Part shown: one piece after another, positions 17,392-26,070 of the stretch | How positions within the stretch are numbered: position 1 is the stretch's first letter | Layout of the letters: each line of letters starts with the position of its first letter | Assembly: GCF_029909975.1 (NCBI RefSeq) | Contig: NZ_CP094516.1 | Location: forward strand, 4,526,001-4,590,000 | Direction of reading: 5' to 3' | Source of the DNA: Bradyrhizobium sp. ISRA430 | GTDB lineage: Bacteria; Pseudomonadota; Alphaproteobacteria; Rhizobiales; Xanthobacteraceae | Length of the DNA stretch: 64,000 nucleotides | Position numbers and translations under genes: made by a program | Notes under the pieces: model-generated | Seen by the model: only the letters and a program-made list of their open reading frames with translations | Database searches by the model: none | Told to the model about the DNA's origin: nothing

Positions 17392-18723
17392 ATGATGACA
17401 CAAGTTGCAATCCAGCCAGCCGTCCATCGCCGTCACCAGCCCTGGTACCGCATCCTCTACGTTCAGGTCCTGATCGCAATCGTGCTCGGGGTGCTGATCG
17501 GCTACTTCTATCCCGATCTCGGCAAGGCGCTGAAGCCGCTCGGCGACGGCTTCATCGCGCTGATCAAGATGATGATCGCGCCGGTGATCTTCTGCACCGT
17601 GGTGCACGGCATCTCCTCGATGGGTGACCTCAAGCGCGTCGGCCGGGTCGGGCTGAAGGCGCTGATCTATTTCGAGACCGTCTCCACCGTCGCGCTGGCG
17701 GTCGGCCTGCTCGTCGGCGAGGTGCTCCAGCCCGGACACGGCTTCAACATCGACCCGGCCACGATCGATCCGAAATCGGTTGCGACCTACGTCACGAAGG
17801 CCAAGGAAGAGGGCATCGTTGCCCATCTGATGGCGATCATCCCCGACAGTTATCTCGGCGCGATCGCGCGCGGTGACCTGTTGCAGGTGCTCCTGATCTC
17901 GATTCTCTCCGGCTTCGCGATCGCCTTCCTTGGCAAGGCCGGCGAGCCGATCGCGGAGGCAATCGACAAGGCCGCGAAGATGTTCTTCGGCATCATCCGC
18001 ATCATCGTGCGCGTGGCGCCGATCGGCGCCTTCGGCGCGATGGCGTTCACCGTCGGCGCCTACGGCCTCGGCTCGCTGCTCAACCTCGCCGCCCTGATCG
18101 GCACGTTTTACCTGACCAGCATCCTGTTCGTGCTGATCGTGCTCGGCGCGATCGCGCGGCTCGCCGGCTTCTCGATCGTGCGCTTCATCGCCTACATCAA
18201 GGACGAGCTCCTGATCGTGCTCGGCACCTCGTCGTCGGAGACGGTGCTGCCGCAGATGATCCAGAAGATGGAACATCTCGGCGCCTCGCGCTCGGTGGTC
18301 GGCCTCGTCATTCCGACCGGCTACAGCTTCAACCTCGACGGCACCAACATCTACATGACGCTGGCGACGCTGTTCTTAGCGCAGGCCACCAATACCCATC
18401 TCACGATCTGGCAGGAGCTCGGCATCCTCGGCATCGCCATGATCACATCGAAGGGCGCCTCGGGCGTGACCGGCGCCGGCTTCATCACGCTCACCGCCAC
18501 GCTCTCGATCGTGCCGGACATCCCGATCCAGTCGATCGCGATCCTGGTCGGCATCGACAAGTTCATGAGCGAATGCCGCGCGCTGACCAACCTGATCGGC
18601 AATGGCGTCGCCTGCGTCGTCATCAGCCTCTCCGAGGGCGAACTCGACCGCGACGCGCTGCACGAGACCATGGCTCATCCGCTGGAGATGGGCGAGGCGT
18701 TGGAGCCGGGCGGCGGCAGGTGA
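17392..18723 (+). CDS. dctA: C4-dicarboxylate:cation symporter DctA
   Basis: A 443-residue member of the DAACS (glutamate transporter) family and the right length for DctA. Eight membrane helices with two re-entrant hairpins are implied: the serine-rich hairpin 1 motif [11 protein letters not shown] and the TM7-hairpin 2 region [22 protein letters not shown], with [15 protein letters not shown], are all intact. It imports succinate, fumarate and malate, the main carbon source of bacteroids and free-living rhizobia. No dctBD two-component genes are nearby. No strong ribosome site precedes the ATG; a second ATG follows immediately. A multi-hairpin region with a terminator follows the stop. Confidence 0.94.
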   Translation: MMTQVAIQPAVHRRHQPWYRILYVQVLIAIVLGVLIGYFYPDLGKALKPLGDGFIALIKMMIAPVIFCTVVHGISSMGDLKRVGRVGLKALIYFETVSTVALAVGLLVGEVLQPGHGFNIDPATIDPKSVATYVTKAKEEGIVAHLMAIIPDSYLGAIARGDLLQVLLISILSGFAIAFLGKAGEPIAEAIDKAAKMFFGIIRIIVRVAPIGAFGAMAFTVGAYGLGSLLNLAALIGTFYLTSILFVLIVLGAIARLAGFSIVRFIAYIKDELLIVLGTSSSETVLPQMIQKMEHLGASRSVVGLVIPTGYSFNLDGTNIYMTLATLFLAQATNTHLTIWQELGILGIAMITSKGASGVTGAGFITLTATLSIVPDIPIQSIAILVGIDKFMSECRALTNLIGNGVACVVISLSEGELDRDALHETMAHPLEMGEALEPGGGR

Positions 18724-18734
18724 GACGCAGGCCC

Positions 18735-18880
18735 CGCGAACACAACTCTACGGAGTTCCAACGCGGTATTTTCCCGGAGTAGAAAATTGATGAGATGCGC
18801 GTCACAACAGACGCGTTGTGATCACCGGTTGATACTAAGTTTTTCCGCCCGACGCGCTGGGGGCAGAGCGTCGGGCTTTT
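18735..18880 (+). ncRNA. Candidate structured RNA or dctA 3' UTR with three hairpins
   Basis: Between the dctA stop and the ridA end there are three successive perfect inverted repeats on the plus strand: 18768-18787 (ATTTTC/GAAAAT), 18802-18821 (TCACAAC/GTTGTGA) and 18847-18876 (9-bp stem ending in a T run). No ORF is present. The arrangement resembles a small RNA with its own terminator, or a long processed 3' end of dctA mRNA. No promoter was convincingly identified, so independent transcription is unproven. Confidence 0.4.
18847..18880 (+). terminator. Rho-independent terminator after dctA
   Basis: GCCCGACGC, twelve bases, GCGTCGGGC followed by TTTT: a 9-bp perfect GC-rich stem plus T tract, about 125 bp after the dctA stop. 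A strong terminator candidate for dctA or for the RNA candidate that ends here. Confidence 0.85.
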
Positions 18881-18935
18881 GTAGTCGTTGCGAAGAATGA
18901 CACCGCGCCCTCCAAGGCGAGGGCGCCGGACCTGA

Positions 18936-19283
18936 TCAGCCCTTCAGCGCGGTCACGACCACCTCGATCAGTGCGCCGCCGCCGAGATCGGCGACGCCGA
19001 CGGTGGCACGCGCCGGCAGATTGTCGCCGAAGAACTCGGTCCAGGCCGCATCCATCTCCTTCTTCTTGGAGAGATCGGTGACGAAGATCGAGGCGCTGAC
19101 GACGCGCGAGGCGTCGGTGCCGGCCTCTTTCAGATAGCCGGCGATCTTGCCGAGGATGTTGCGGGTCTGCTCGCCCATCGAGACCGAGGTGTCGTCGGCG
19201 ATCGTGCCGCCGACGAAGACGAAGCCGCCTGCTTCGACCGCGCGGTGCATGATGGGCGTGCGGATGCTGCGGGTAATGCTCAT
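18936..19283 (-). CDS. RidA-family enamine/imine deaminase
   Basis: A 115-residue YjgF/YER057c/UK114 protein. Arg92 in PARATVGV, the residue that binds the carboxylate of 2-imino acids in active RidA, is present, as is Glu107 in LIEVVV. RidA proteins hydrolyse reactive 2-imino acids released by amino acid oxidases and PLP enzymes. Here the gene is last in a set encoding two DAO-family flavoenzymes, 12 bp after one of them, so clearing imino acids made by those enzymes is a strong inference. It is a paralog embedded in a catabolic operon rather than the housekeeping copy. Confidence 0.9.
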   Translation of the reverse strand: MSITRSIRTPIMHRAVEAGGFVFVGGTIADDTSVSMGEQTRNILGKIAGYLKEAGTDASRVVSASIFVTDLSKKKEMDAAWTEFFGDNLPARATVGVADLGGGALIEVVVTALKG

Positions 19284-19295
19284 GATATCCTCTTC

Positions 19296-20417
19296 TTAGA
19301 GCAGGGAAGGATGGAAGCGGTCGATGCCGAGATCGCCGATGCGGGTCTGGGTGCCGCCGTTCACGATCAGCTCCGCCATGACGGCGCCGGCGCCGGGGCC
19401 GAGCTGGAAGCCGTGCAGCGAGAAGCCGAACTGGTGGTAGAGGCCCTTGTGTCGCGCGCTCGGCCCGAACACGGGCAAATCGTCCTTCATCTTCGCCTCG
19501 ATGCCGGCCCAGGCGCGCATGATGGTCGCGCTGCGCATCACCGGAAACAGCTCGAATACGGTGCGGGCGCTGACGGCGAGGCTCTTCCAGTCCAGCACCG
19601 TCTCGTTACGGTCCTGATAGGGCGTTGCCAGATGGCCGCCACCGATCAGCACGGTGCCGTTCTTGAACTGCTTGAAGGACAATTTGCGGCCGCGCAGGAT
19701 CACGACCGGATCGATGAAGTGCGGCACGCGCGAGGTGATCATCAGCATCGGCGCCACGGTCTCGACCGGAACGGGTTCGCCGAGCGCCGCCGCAATCCGG
19801 CCGGCCCAGGCGCCGGCCGCATTGACCAGCACCGGCGCGGCATAGCTTTCAGTGCCGGCATCGACGCGCCAGAGGCCGTCGCTGTGCCGGATGTTGCTCG
19901 CGGCTACACCCTCGCGCACGATGGCGCCAAGTTGCTCCGCCTTGCGCCGGAACGCCGTCGTCGCCTGCGCCGGATTGGCCGCACCGTCGCGGCGCGAGAC
20001 CACGCCGCCGGGGCACGTGTCGGCCACGGCAGGCACCAGCCGCCGCAGCTCGGCCGCATCGATCAACTCCTCATGGGTGAAGCCGAGTGCATTGAGCTCG
20101 GCAACGCGCGCGCGGCAGGTCGAAAGCTCGTCCTCGTTCTCCGCGACCAGGACCTGACCATGGCTCTCGAAACTGCAATCGTCATCGACGAGCTCGGCGA
20201 TCTTCTCCCAGATTCCCATGGATCGGATCGAAAGCGGGATTTCGGGGATGTGACGCGCGAGCTGACGGACGCCGCCGGCGTTGACGCCCGAGGCGTGCCG
20301 GCCCGCATAGTCCTTCTCGATCAGCACCGGCTTCATACCGGCAAGGCACAGATGCAGCGCGGTCGAGCATCCGTGGATGCCGCCGCCGACGACGATCGCA
20401 TCCACGTTTTTGGTCAT
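19296..20417 (-). CDS. DAO-family flavin oxidoreductase, beta subunit of a multimeric dehydrogenase
   Basis: A 373-residue member of the D-amino acid oxidase superfamily. The FAD-binding motif is VVGGGIHGCS (residues 9-18) and the C-terminal YHQFGFSLHGFQLGPGAG is typical of the family. Similar to the catalytic beta subunits of opine oxidase (OoxB), HcnC and proline/hydroxyproline dehydrogenases. The ATG overlaps the stop of the alpha-subunit gene by four bases, which implies coupled translation and a complex. Expected reaction: oxidation of a secondary or D-amino acid to an imine, electrons passing through the alpha and small iron-sulfur subunits. Substrate not deducible. Confidence 0.88.
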   Translation of the reverse strand: MTKNVDAIVVGGGIHGCSTALHLCLAGMKPVLIEKDYAGRHASGVNAGGVRQLARHIPEIPLSIRSMGIWEKIAELVDDDCSFESHGQVLVAENEDELSTCRARVAELNALGFTHEELIDAAELRRLVPAVADTCPGGVVSRRDGAANPAQATTAFRRKAEQLGAIVREGVAASNIRHSDGLWRVDAGTESYAAPVLVNAAGAWAGRIAAALGEPVPVETVAPMLMITSRVPHFIDPVVILRGRKLSFKQFKNGTVLIGGGHLATPYQDRNETVLDWKSLAVSARTVFELFPVMRSATIMRAWAGIEAKMKDDLPVFGPSARHKGLYHQFGFSLHGFQLGPGAGAVMAELIVNGGTQTRIGDLGIDRFHPSLL

Positions 20418-21832
20418 CCGCGCACCACCGCCTTGACGTCGGCCTCGCTCTTCGGAACGGCGGCGAGCTCGGCGAGCGTGATCGGTTTGACCGGCGCGCG
20501 CAGGCGGTAATAGCCGATCTCCTGCGGGCTCTTAGCCCGAGCCTGCGCCATCAGTTCGGTGACGGTGAGGCCGCAGAGCCGGCCCTGGCATGGTCCCATG
20601 CCGGTGCGGCGATAGGCCTTGAGCTGATTGGGCCCCGTCGCGCCGATCGCGACCGCGTCGAGGATGTCCTTTGCCGTCACCTCCTCGCAGCGACACACGA
20701 TGGTGTCTCCTGACGGAATCCGGAACTGCGGCGCCGGGCGGAACAGCGTGTCGAGGAAGGCGCGGCCACGCTCCGCTTTGGCGAGATCAGAGCGCAACGC
20801 CGCCATCGGCGCGAGCTTCGCCGCGGCCGCCGGCGCCAGCGCGTCCACGGCGGCGCGCGCCGCGATGCGGCCGCGCACCACGGCCGCGGTCGCGCCGCCG
20901 ATGCCGGCGCCGTCGCCGGCGACCGCGATGCCCGCAATCGATGAGTTGCCGCTCCGATCGAGCACCGGCGACCAGCACAATTGCAGCTCGTCCCAGCGAT
21001 GCTCGACGCCGGCCGCCATCGCGAGATTGACATTGGGCACGACGCCCTGGTGCAGCAGCAGCAGGTCGGCGGGAATGGTCTCGCGCTTGCCACCGGCGAC
21101 ATAGCTCACGTTCGCGAGTTGCCCGTCGCCGGCCGCGGCCAGCTCCGTGACGCCGGAGACGACCCGGACCTTCGCCCGCACCTCCCGCATCATCGAAAGG
21201 CCTTTTGCGAAGTACGGCGAGGTCAGGAAGGCGAACGCATGAGGCAGCGCCGCGAAGTAATTGCCGCGTTCGGTGGTGTCGAGGATGCGATCGACACGGC
21301 CGCCGAGACGCAGGATCTGCGCGGCGAGCAGCCAGAGCAGGGGCCCCTGCCCCGCGATCACCGTGCGGCCATCCGGCACCAGCGCCGACGACTTCAGCAT
21401 GGTCTGCGCGGCACCAGCGGTCATCACGCCCGGCAGCGTCCAGCCGGCAATCGGGAACGGCCGCTCCAGCGCGCCCGTCGCGAGGATCACCCGCCGCGCC
21501 CTAGGGAAGGCCGAGGCGCCGCCGATGGAGACGCCAATCTCGAGATTGCGGTCGAGGCTCCAGACCGTCGCGCGCTGGATAACTTCCGCGTTGCTCGCGC
21601 GCAGCGCCCGCACGAGATCGGCGCCGACCCAGTAGTCGGCGCCGAGCTGATCGCGGGTGGTCACCGGCGTCGAGGCGATGGCGCGAAACACCTGGCCGCC
21701 GGGGCCGATATTCTCGTCGAGCAGCAGGGTCGACAGGCCGGCCTCGGCGGATGTCGCAGCGGCGGCGAGACCGGCGGGTCCCGCTCCGATCACCACGACG
21801 TCATAGCTCTCGCGCTTGGGGGCCGTGGTCAT
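20414..21832 (-). CDS. FAD/NAD(P)-binding and [2Fe-2S] alpha subunit, OoxA/HcnB-like
   Basis: A 472-residue two-nucleotide-binding-domain flavoprotein with VVIGAGPAGLAAA at residues 13-25 and a second Rossmann segment around RTVIAGQGPLLWLLA (156-170). The C-terminus carries a BFD-like [2Fe-2S] site: Cys380 and Cys382 in CRC, then Cys415 and Cys420 in CQGRLC. This layout matches the alpha subunits of opine oxidases, HcnB and D-hydroxyproline dehydrogenases. Both gene ends overlap neighbours by four bases (small ferredoxin upstream, DAO subunit downstream), so alpha, beta and gamma subunits are made together. It likely relays electrons from the DAO subunit toward the respiratory chain. Confidence 0.92.
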   Translation of the reverse strand: MTTAPKRESYDVVVIGAGPAGLAAAATSAEAGLSTLLLDENIGPGGQVFRAIASTPVTTRDQLGADYWVGADLVRALRASNAEVIQRATVWSLDRNLEIGVSIGGASAFPRARRVILATGALERPFPIAGWTLPGVMTAGAAQTMLKSSALVPDGRTVIAGQGPLLWLLAAQILRLGGRVDRILDTTERGNYFAALPHAFAFLTSPYFAKGLSMMREVRAKVRVVSGVTELAAAGDGQLANVSYVAGGKRETIPADLLLLHQGVVPNVNLAMAAGVEHRWDELQLCWSPVLDRSGNSSIAGIAVAGDGAGIGGATAAVVRGRIAARAAVDALAPAAAAKLAPMAALRSDLAKAERGRAFLDTLFRPAPQFRIPSGDTIVCRCEEVTAKDILDAVAIGATGPNQLKAYRRTGMGPCQGRLCGLTVTELMAQARAKSPQEIGYYRLRAPVKPITLAELAAVPKSEADVKAVVRG

Positions 21833-22125
21833 TTTCCGATCTCCCGCTTGCCCTTCTGGATCTCGATCTGCATGCCCTCAACAACCGGCACGAGGCAGCC
21901 CTGGCGGTTGCCGACGCCGTCGATGGTGACGAGGCAGTCGAAACACACACCCATCATGCAGTAGGGCAGCCGCGGCGCGCCGCTCACAGCGGTCGTGCGG
22001 CGCACGTCGCGTCCCGAGGCCAGCAACGCGGCGGAGACGGTGTCGCCCTGTCGCGCCGCGATGGCGACGCCATCGACGAAGACCTGCACTTGCGGTCGCG
22101 TGTCCTGTTCGGATCGTTTGAACAT
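21829..22125 (-). CDS. Small [2Fe-2S] subunit, HcnA-like ferredoxin
   Basis: A 98-residue ferredoxin-like protein with Cys56-x4-Cys61-x2-Cys64-x12-Cys77, the plant-type [2Fe-2S] pattern, in CMMGVCFDC and QGC. Such single-domain proteins are the gamma subunit of HcnABC-like and hydroxyproline-dehydrogenase-like complexes. The start ATG has AGAGG upstream. The stop overlaps the alpha-subunit start. It completes an alpha-beta-gamma set with the two genes that follow. Confidence 0.9.
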   Translation of the reverse strand: MFKRSEQDTRPQVQVFVDGVAIAARQGDTVSAALLASGRDVRRTTAVSGAPRLPYCMMGVCFDCLVTIDGVGNRQGCLVPVVEGMQIEIQKGKREIGK

Positions 22126-22157
22126 GGGGATGCCTCTTGGCTCCTTCAGTGGAATCT

Positions 22158-23294
22158 CTAATACCCGCTGTTGTTCGCCGCGCCCGCGCCGCCGAAGCGG
22201 CTGGCGGAGAACGCGCCGACCAGCTCCGGCTCGAGCGCGCCTTGCGCCACCATGCGCGCAACCTCGAAGGCGTGGTTGGAGGCGAGCGTCACGCCGGAAT
22301 GGCAGCAGGCGACGAACGCGCCGGGATGCGTCTCCGACTGGTCGTAGATTGGAAAACCATCCTGCGGCATGACACGGATGCCGGCCCAGCTCCGGACCAC
22401 GTTGAGCCGCGCCAGATGCGGAAACATCCGCTGCGCGCGATCGGCCATCACTGCGCTGATCGAATGCTTCAGCGCGCGTTCGTCGAGCTCGTCCTCCTTG
22501 CTGTCGCCGATCATCACTGTGCCCTCGTCGGTCTGGCGGATCGTGGTCAGCGGATGCGGCAGGAACGGCGCCGTCCGCTCGGTCACCACGATCTGGCCGC
22601 GGGTCGGGCCCATTGGGGCGTAGAGGCCGACCATCGGCGCCAGCGTCTGGTTGGCATTGCCGGCGGCCAGCACGACCTTGCCGGCACGGACCTCGCCCTG
22701 TGGCGTCGTCAGGCGGAATTCGCCGCCGCTCTTGGTGATCGCAGAGACCGGACGCTCCGGCAGGTAGTCGATGCCGAACGCCTTGAAGCCGGAGTGGAAA
22801 GCGCGAAACGTGCGCAGCGAATTGACATGACCGTCAAGCGGGCAATAGCTGCCGCCGGAGACCTCGGGGCCGATCAGCGGCAGCGCCTTCTTCACCTCGG
22901 ACGCCGGCATCATCTCCATCTTGTAGTCGGCCGCGCCGGCCTGGTTGTGCATGCGCTTGACGAGCTCGGTGCGCTGGCCGAACTCGTCCTCGCCAAGCGT
23001 TAGATGAAAGCCGCCATTCTGCTGCAGGCACACGTCGAGCCCGGTCTGCTGCTTCAGCTCCGAAGCAAGCCGACTCCAGGCTTCCGAGGCACGCACGGTC
23101 CAGACCGTATAGGCCGGCATGCCGAGCCCTTTGCTCTGGACCCAGACCAGCGCGAAATTGGCGCGCGAGGCGCGCTTGGTGATGTCGCCCTCGTCGAGCA
23201 CGACAACCGCCTTGCCGAGCCGGCCGAGGCCCCAGGCGATGGCGGATCCGAGCAATCCGCCGCCGACGACGGCGACGTCATAGTCCCTTTGCAT
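22158..23294 (-). CDS. Second DAO-family FAD oxidoreductase
   Basis: A 378-residue flavoprotein of the glycine/D-amino acid oxidase family. VAVVGGGLLGSAIAWGL (residues 7-23) binds FAD; SRANFALVWVQSKG follows at the active site region and the C-terminus has GAFVACCHSGVTLASNHA. It is distinct from the 373-residue subunit downstream, so the operon has two DAO-type catalytic units. Start ATG has AGGAG five bases before it. The gene lies 8 bp after the ABC permease pair and 32 bp before the ferredoxin gene. It may be an alternative catalytic partner for the iron-sulfur subunits or an independent oxidase acting on a second substrate. Confidence 0.9.
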   Translation of the reverse strand: MQRDYDVAVVGGGLLGSAIAWGLGRLGKAVVVLDEGDITKRASRANFALVWVQSKGLGMPAYTVWTVRASEAWSRLASELKQQTGLDVCLQQNGGFHLTLGEDEFGQRTELVKRMHNQAGAADYKMEMMPASEVKKALPLIGPEVSGGSYCPLDGHVNSLRTFRAFHSGFKAFGIDYLPERPVSAITKSGGEFRLTTPQGEVRAGKVVLAAGNANQTLAPMVGLYAPMGPTRGQIVVTERTAPFLPHPLTTIRQTDEGTVMIGDSKEDELDERALKHSISAVMADRAQRMFPHLARLNVVRSWAGIRVMPQDGFPIYDQSETHPGAFVACCHSGVTLASNHAFEVARMVAQGALEPELVGAFSASRFGGAGAANNSGY

Positions 23295-23302
23295 GGGTTC
23301 TC

Positions 23303-24109
23303 CTATCGTCCCGTATCGCCCTTGCCGGCGAGCACGCGGTCGAGCCCGTAGAAGCGGTCGAGCAGGATGAGAGCGGTCATGGTGATCGCGATCACGCAGG
23401 CCGAGACCGACGTCACCAGCGGATCGATGTTGTCCTGGATGTAGAGGAACATGCGCACCGGCAGCGTCTCGGTGCCGGGCGCTGCGAGGAAGACGGTCAT
23501 GGTCAGATCGTCGAAGGACTGGATGAAGGCGAGCGCCCAGCCGCTGATGACGCCGGGCAGGATCAGCGGCAGCGTCACGCGGCGGAACAGCGTCCAGCCG
23601 TTGGCACCGAGCGAGACCGCCGCCATCTCGACCGAAAGGTCCATGCCGGTCGCGGCCGCGAGCGTCAGCCGCAGCGCGAACGGAAACACGATGATGACAT
23701 GCGCGATGATCAGCGCCGCAAAGCTGCCGCCCAGTCCAAACGAGGTGAAGAAGCGCAGGAAGGCGATGCCGAGCACGACATGCGGGATCATCAACGGCGA
23801 CAAAAACAGCGCCGCGAGCCCGTCGCGGCCGCGAAAACGATAGCGCGCGATCGCGAGCGCCGCCGGCACAGCGAACAACAGCGCCACGAGGGAGGACAGC
23901 GCGCCGAGCCCGAGGCTGACCCAGAAAGCGTGGATGAATTCGGGATAGCTCGCGATCGTCCTGAACCAGCGCAGCGAGAAGCCGTTGGTCGGCAGCGACA
24001 GATAGCCCTCGGGCGTGAAGGCGACGAGACAGACGACCAGGATCGGCGCCACCATGACGATGACGAAGATGGTGTGGAAGATCAGCGCGAGCGGGCCGTT
24101 CCGTCTCAT
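23303..24109 (-). CDS. ABC transporter permease, PotC-like
   Basis: A 268-residue inner-membrane permease with six predicted helices and the BPD-type EAA loop AAVSLGANGWTLFRRVTLPLILPGV, which docks on the ATPase. It pairs with the preceding permease, overlapping it by four bases, as in polyamine/opine-type importers (PotB-PotC, OccQM analogues of the spermidine branch). Imports the ligand of the binding protein encoded first in this operon. Confidence 0.93.
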   Translation of the reverse strand: MRRNGPLALIFHTIFVIVMVAPILVVCLVAFTPEGYLSLPTNGFSLRWFRTIASYPEFIHAFWVSLGLGALSSLVALLFAVPAALAIARYRFRGRDGLAALFLSPLMIPHVVLGIAFLRFFTSFGLGGSFAALIIAHVIIVFPFALRLTLAAATGMDLSVEMAAVSLGANGWTLFRRVTLPLILPGVISGWALAFIQSFDDLTMTVFLAAPGTETLPVRMFLYIQDNIDPLVTSVSACVIAITMTALILLDRFYGLDRVLAGKGDTGR

Positions 24110-25005
24110 CGGAACACCTCGGCATAGCGCCGCTCGATCAGCGCATTGCTACCGACGACGATCAGGATCAGCGCGACCAGCAGCAATGTGGCCACCGCCG
24201 CACCCAGTGGCCAGTTCAGCGTGTTGAGGAACTCGTCATAGGCGAGCGTCGCGGCGACCTTGAGCCGGCGGCCGCCGATGATCGCGGGCGTCGCGAATGC
24301 GCTGGCCGACAGCGAGAACACGATGATCGCGCCCGACAGCACGCCCGGCATGATCTGCGGCATGATGATGCGGCGGATGATGGTGACAGGCCCCGCACCG
24401 AGCGACATCGCGGCGTTCTCGATCTGCGGATCGAGCCGCTGAAGCGCCGCCCATACCGACAGCACCATGAACGGCATCATCACATGCGCGAGCGCAACCA
24501 CCATGCCGGTCTCGGTGAACATGAAGGGCAAGGGCGAGCGGATCAGCCCGAGCGACATCAGGAGCTTGTTGACGAGGCCGTTATTGCCGCCGAACAGCAG
24601 CGCCCAGCCAAGCGTGCGCGCCACCACCGAGATCAGGAGCGGCCCGAGGATGACGAGCAAGAAGAAGCTCTTCCAGCGCCCGCTCATGCGGTTGAGGATG
24701 TAGGCTTCTGGCGCACCCAACACGGCGGTGAGCAGCGTGGTCAGGATCGCGATCCGAAAGGTCCGCCAGAACATCTCAGCGTAGTAGGGATCGGTCGCGA
24801 TCTCGTGCCAGTTCTTCAGAATGAAGACCGGTTCGATGCCCTTGTACTGGCCCCAGTCGTGGAACGACAGCATCACGGTCATCGCGAGCGGAATCAGCAA
24901 TACGCCGACAAACAGCATCAAGGCCGGCGCCGTCAGCGCCCAGGGCGCGCGCGCACCGCGCTCCTGTGCGGCGCTCTGCGGAGCCGTGTCGGCGACCGCG
25001 CTCAT
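24106..25005 (-). CDS. ABC transporter permease, PotB-like
   Basis: A 299-residue permease with a hydrophobic N-terminal helix after an Ala-rich cytoplasmic tail, five further helices and the EAA loop AAMSLGAGPVTIIRRIIMPQIMPGV. It is the PotB-type partner of the next permease. Its start overlaps the ATPase stop and its stop overlaps the next permease start by four bases each. Confidence 0.93.
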   Translation of the reverse strand: MSAVADTAPQSAAQERGARAPWALTAPALMLFVGVLLIPLAMTVMLSFHDWGQYKGIEPVFILKNWHEIATDPYYAEMFWRTFRIAILTTLLTAVLGAPEAYILNRMSGRWKSFFLLVILGPLLISVVARTLGWALLFGGNNGLVNKLLMSLGLIRSPLPFMFTETGMVVALAHVMMPFMVLSVWAALQRLDPQIENAAMSLGAGPVTIIRRIIMPQIMPGVLSGAIIVFSLSASAFATPAIIGGRRLKVAATLAYDEFLNTLNWPLGAAVATLLLVALILIVVGSNALIERRYAEVFR

Positions 25006-26042
25006 GCAGCGGCTCCCGCACGCACGCTCATGTCTTCCGGTCGCCAGGCAAGTCGCACGGCGTCGCCTTCGGCCGGCTGCTTCTGGCCGTCATTCTGGCG
25101 GATCACGATTGCCGGGCCGCATTCGCTCTCGCACTGGAACAGCCAGTGATTGCCCTGGAAGATGCGGGTGACGACTTTCGCAGCGAGACCTGCATCGCCG
25201 AAACCGATCCGTTCAGGACGAACGCTGACGGTTACCGGACCGCTAAGTCCGGCCGGCGCCGGTACGCTCCAGGATCCCGCGACCAGTCGCGCAGGCGCAC
25301 TGGCCCGATCGATCGTCGCGGCAAAGTCATTGGTCTTGCCGAGGAACTGCGAGACGAAAGCCGAGGCCGGCCGCTCATAGGTTTCCTGCGGCGTGCCGAT
25401 CTGCTCGATCCGACCCTGGCTCATCACCACGATCCTGTCCGACAGCGACATCGCCTCGTTCTGGTCGTGGGTGACCAGGATCGTGGTGGTGCCCAGTGTG
25501 CGCTGGATCTGGCGCAGCTCGATCTGCATCTCCTCGCGCAGCTTGGCGTCGAGATTGGACAGCGGCTCGTCGAGCAGCAGCACGCTCGGCTTGATCACCA
25601 GCGCGCGGGCCAGCGCGACGCGCTGCTGCTGACCACCGGACATCCGGCGCGGATGGCGGTCTTCATAGCCGGCAAGGCCGACCATCGCGAGCGCGGCGCG
25701 GACGCGCTCGGCCCGCTCCGCCCGCGGCACGTTCCGCATCTCCAGACCGAAGGCGACGTTTTCCGCCGCGGTCATGTGCGGAAACAGCGCGTAGCTCTGG
25801 AACACGATGCCGAGCCCGCGCCTGGCCGGATGGACCGCGGTCAGGTCCTTGCCCTCGAGGCGAATCGCGCCGCGCGTGGGGTCGAGGAAGCCCGCAATCA
25901 TCTGCAGGGTCGTGGTCTTGCCGCAGCCGGAAGGGCCAAGGAAGGAGATGAACTCCCCTTTGCCCACCGCGAGACTGAAGTCGTCGACGACAGTCTGCGC
26001 GCCGAAATGCTTGGCGACCCGATCGAGCTCGAGATAGGCCAT
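25002..26042 (-). CDS. ABC transporter ATPase, PotA-like
   Basis: A 346-residue ATPase. Walker A is GPSGCGKTT (residues 36-44), the Q-loop VFQSYALFPH, the signature [16 protein letters not shown], Walker B LLLDEP and the switch VTHDQ are all intact. A C-terminal TOBE-like regulatory domain follows (from about residue 240), as in spermidine/putrescine and iron importers. It energises the two permeases encoded immediately downstream. Second in the operon, 28 bp after the binding-protein gene. Confidence 0.95.
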   Translation of the reverse strand: MAYLELDRVAKHFGAQTVVDDFSLAVGKGEFISFLGPSGCGKTTTLQMIAGFLDPTRGAIRLEGKDLTAVHPARRGLGIVFQSYALFPHMTAAENVAFGLEMRNVPRAERAERVRAALAMVGLAGYEDRHPRRMSGGQQQRVALARALVIKPSVLLLDEPLSNLDAKLREEMQIELRQIQRTLGTTTILVTHDQNEAMSLSDRIVVMSQGRIEQIGTPQETYERPASAFVSQFLGKTNDFAATIDRASAPARLVAGSWSVPAPAGLSGPVTVSVRPERIGFGDAGLAAKVVTRIFQGNHWLFQCESECGPAIVIRQNDGQKQPAEGDAVRLAWRPEDMSVRAGAAA

Positions 26043-26070
26043 GGCGCGGTCTCCGGTGCGAACGATCAGG

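Noticed and set aside
22158..24125. Apparent 655-residue fusion of a permease-region protein and a DAO oxidase
   Set aside because: The first 277 codons are an out-of-frame reading of the permease gene; the flavoprotein has its own ATG at 23294 with AGGAG, so there is no fusion.
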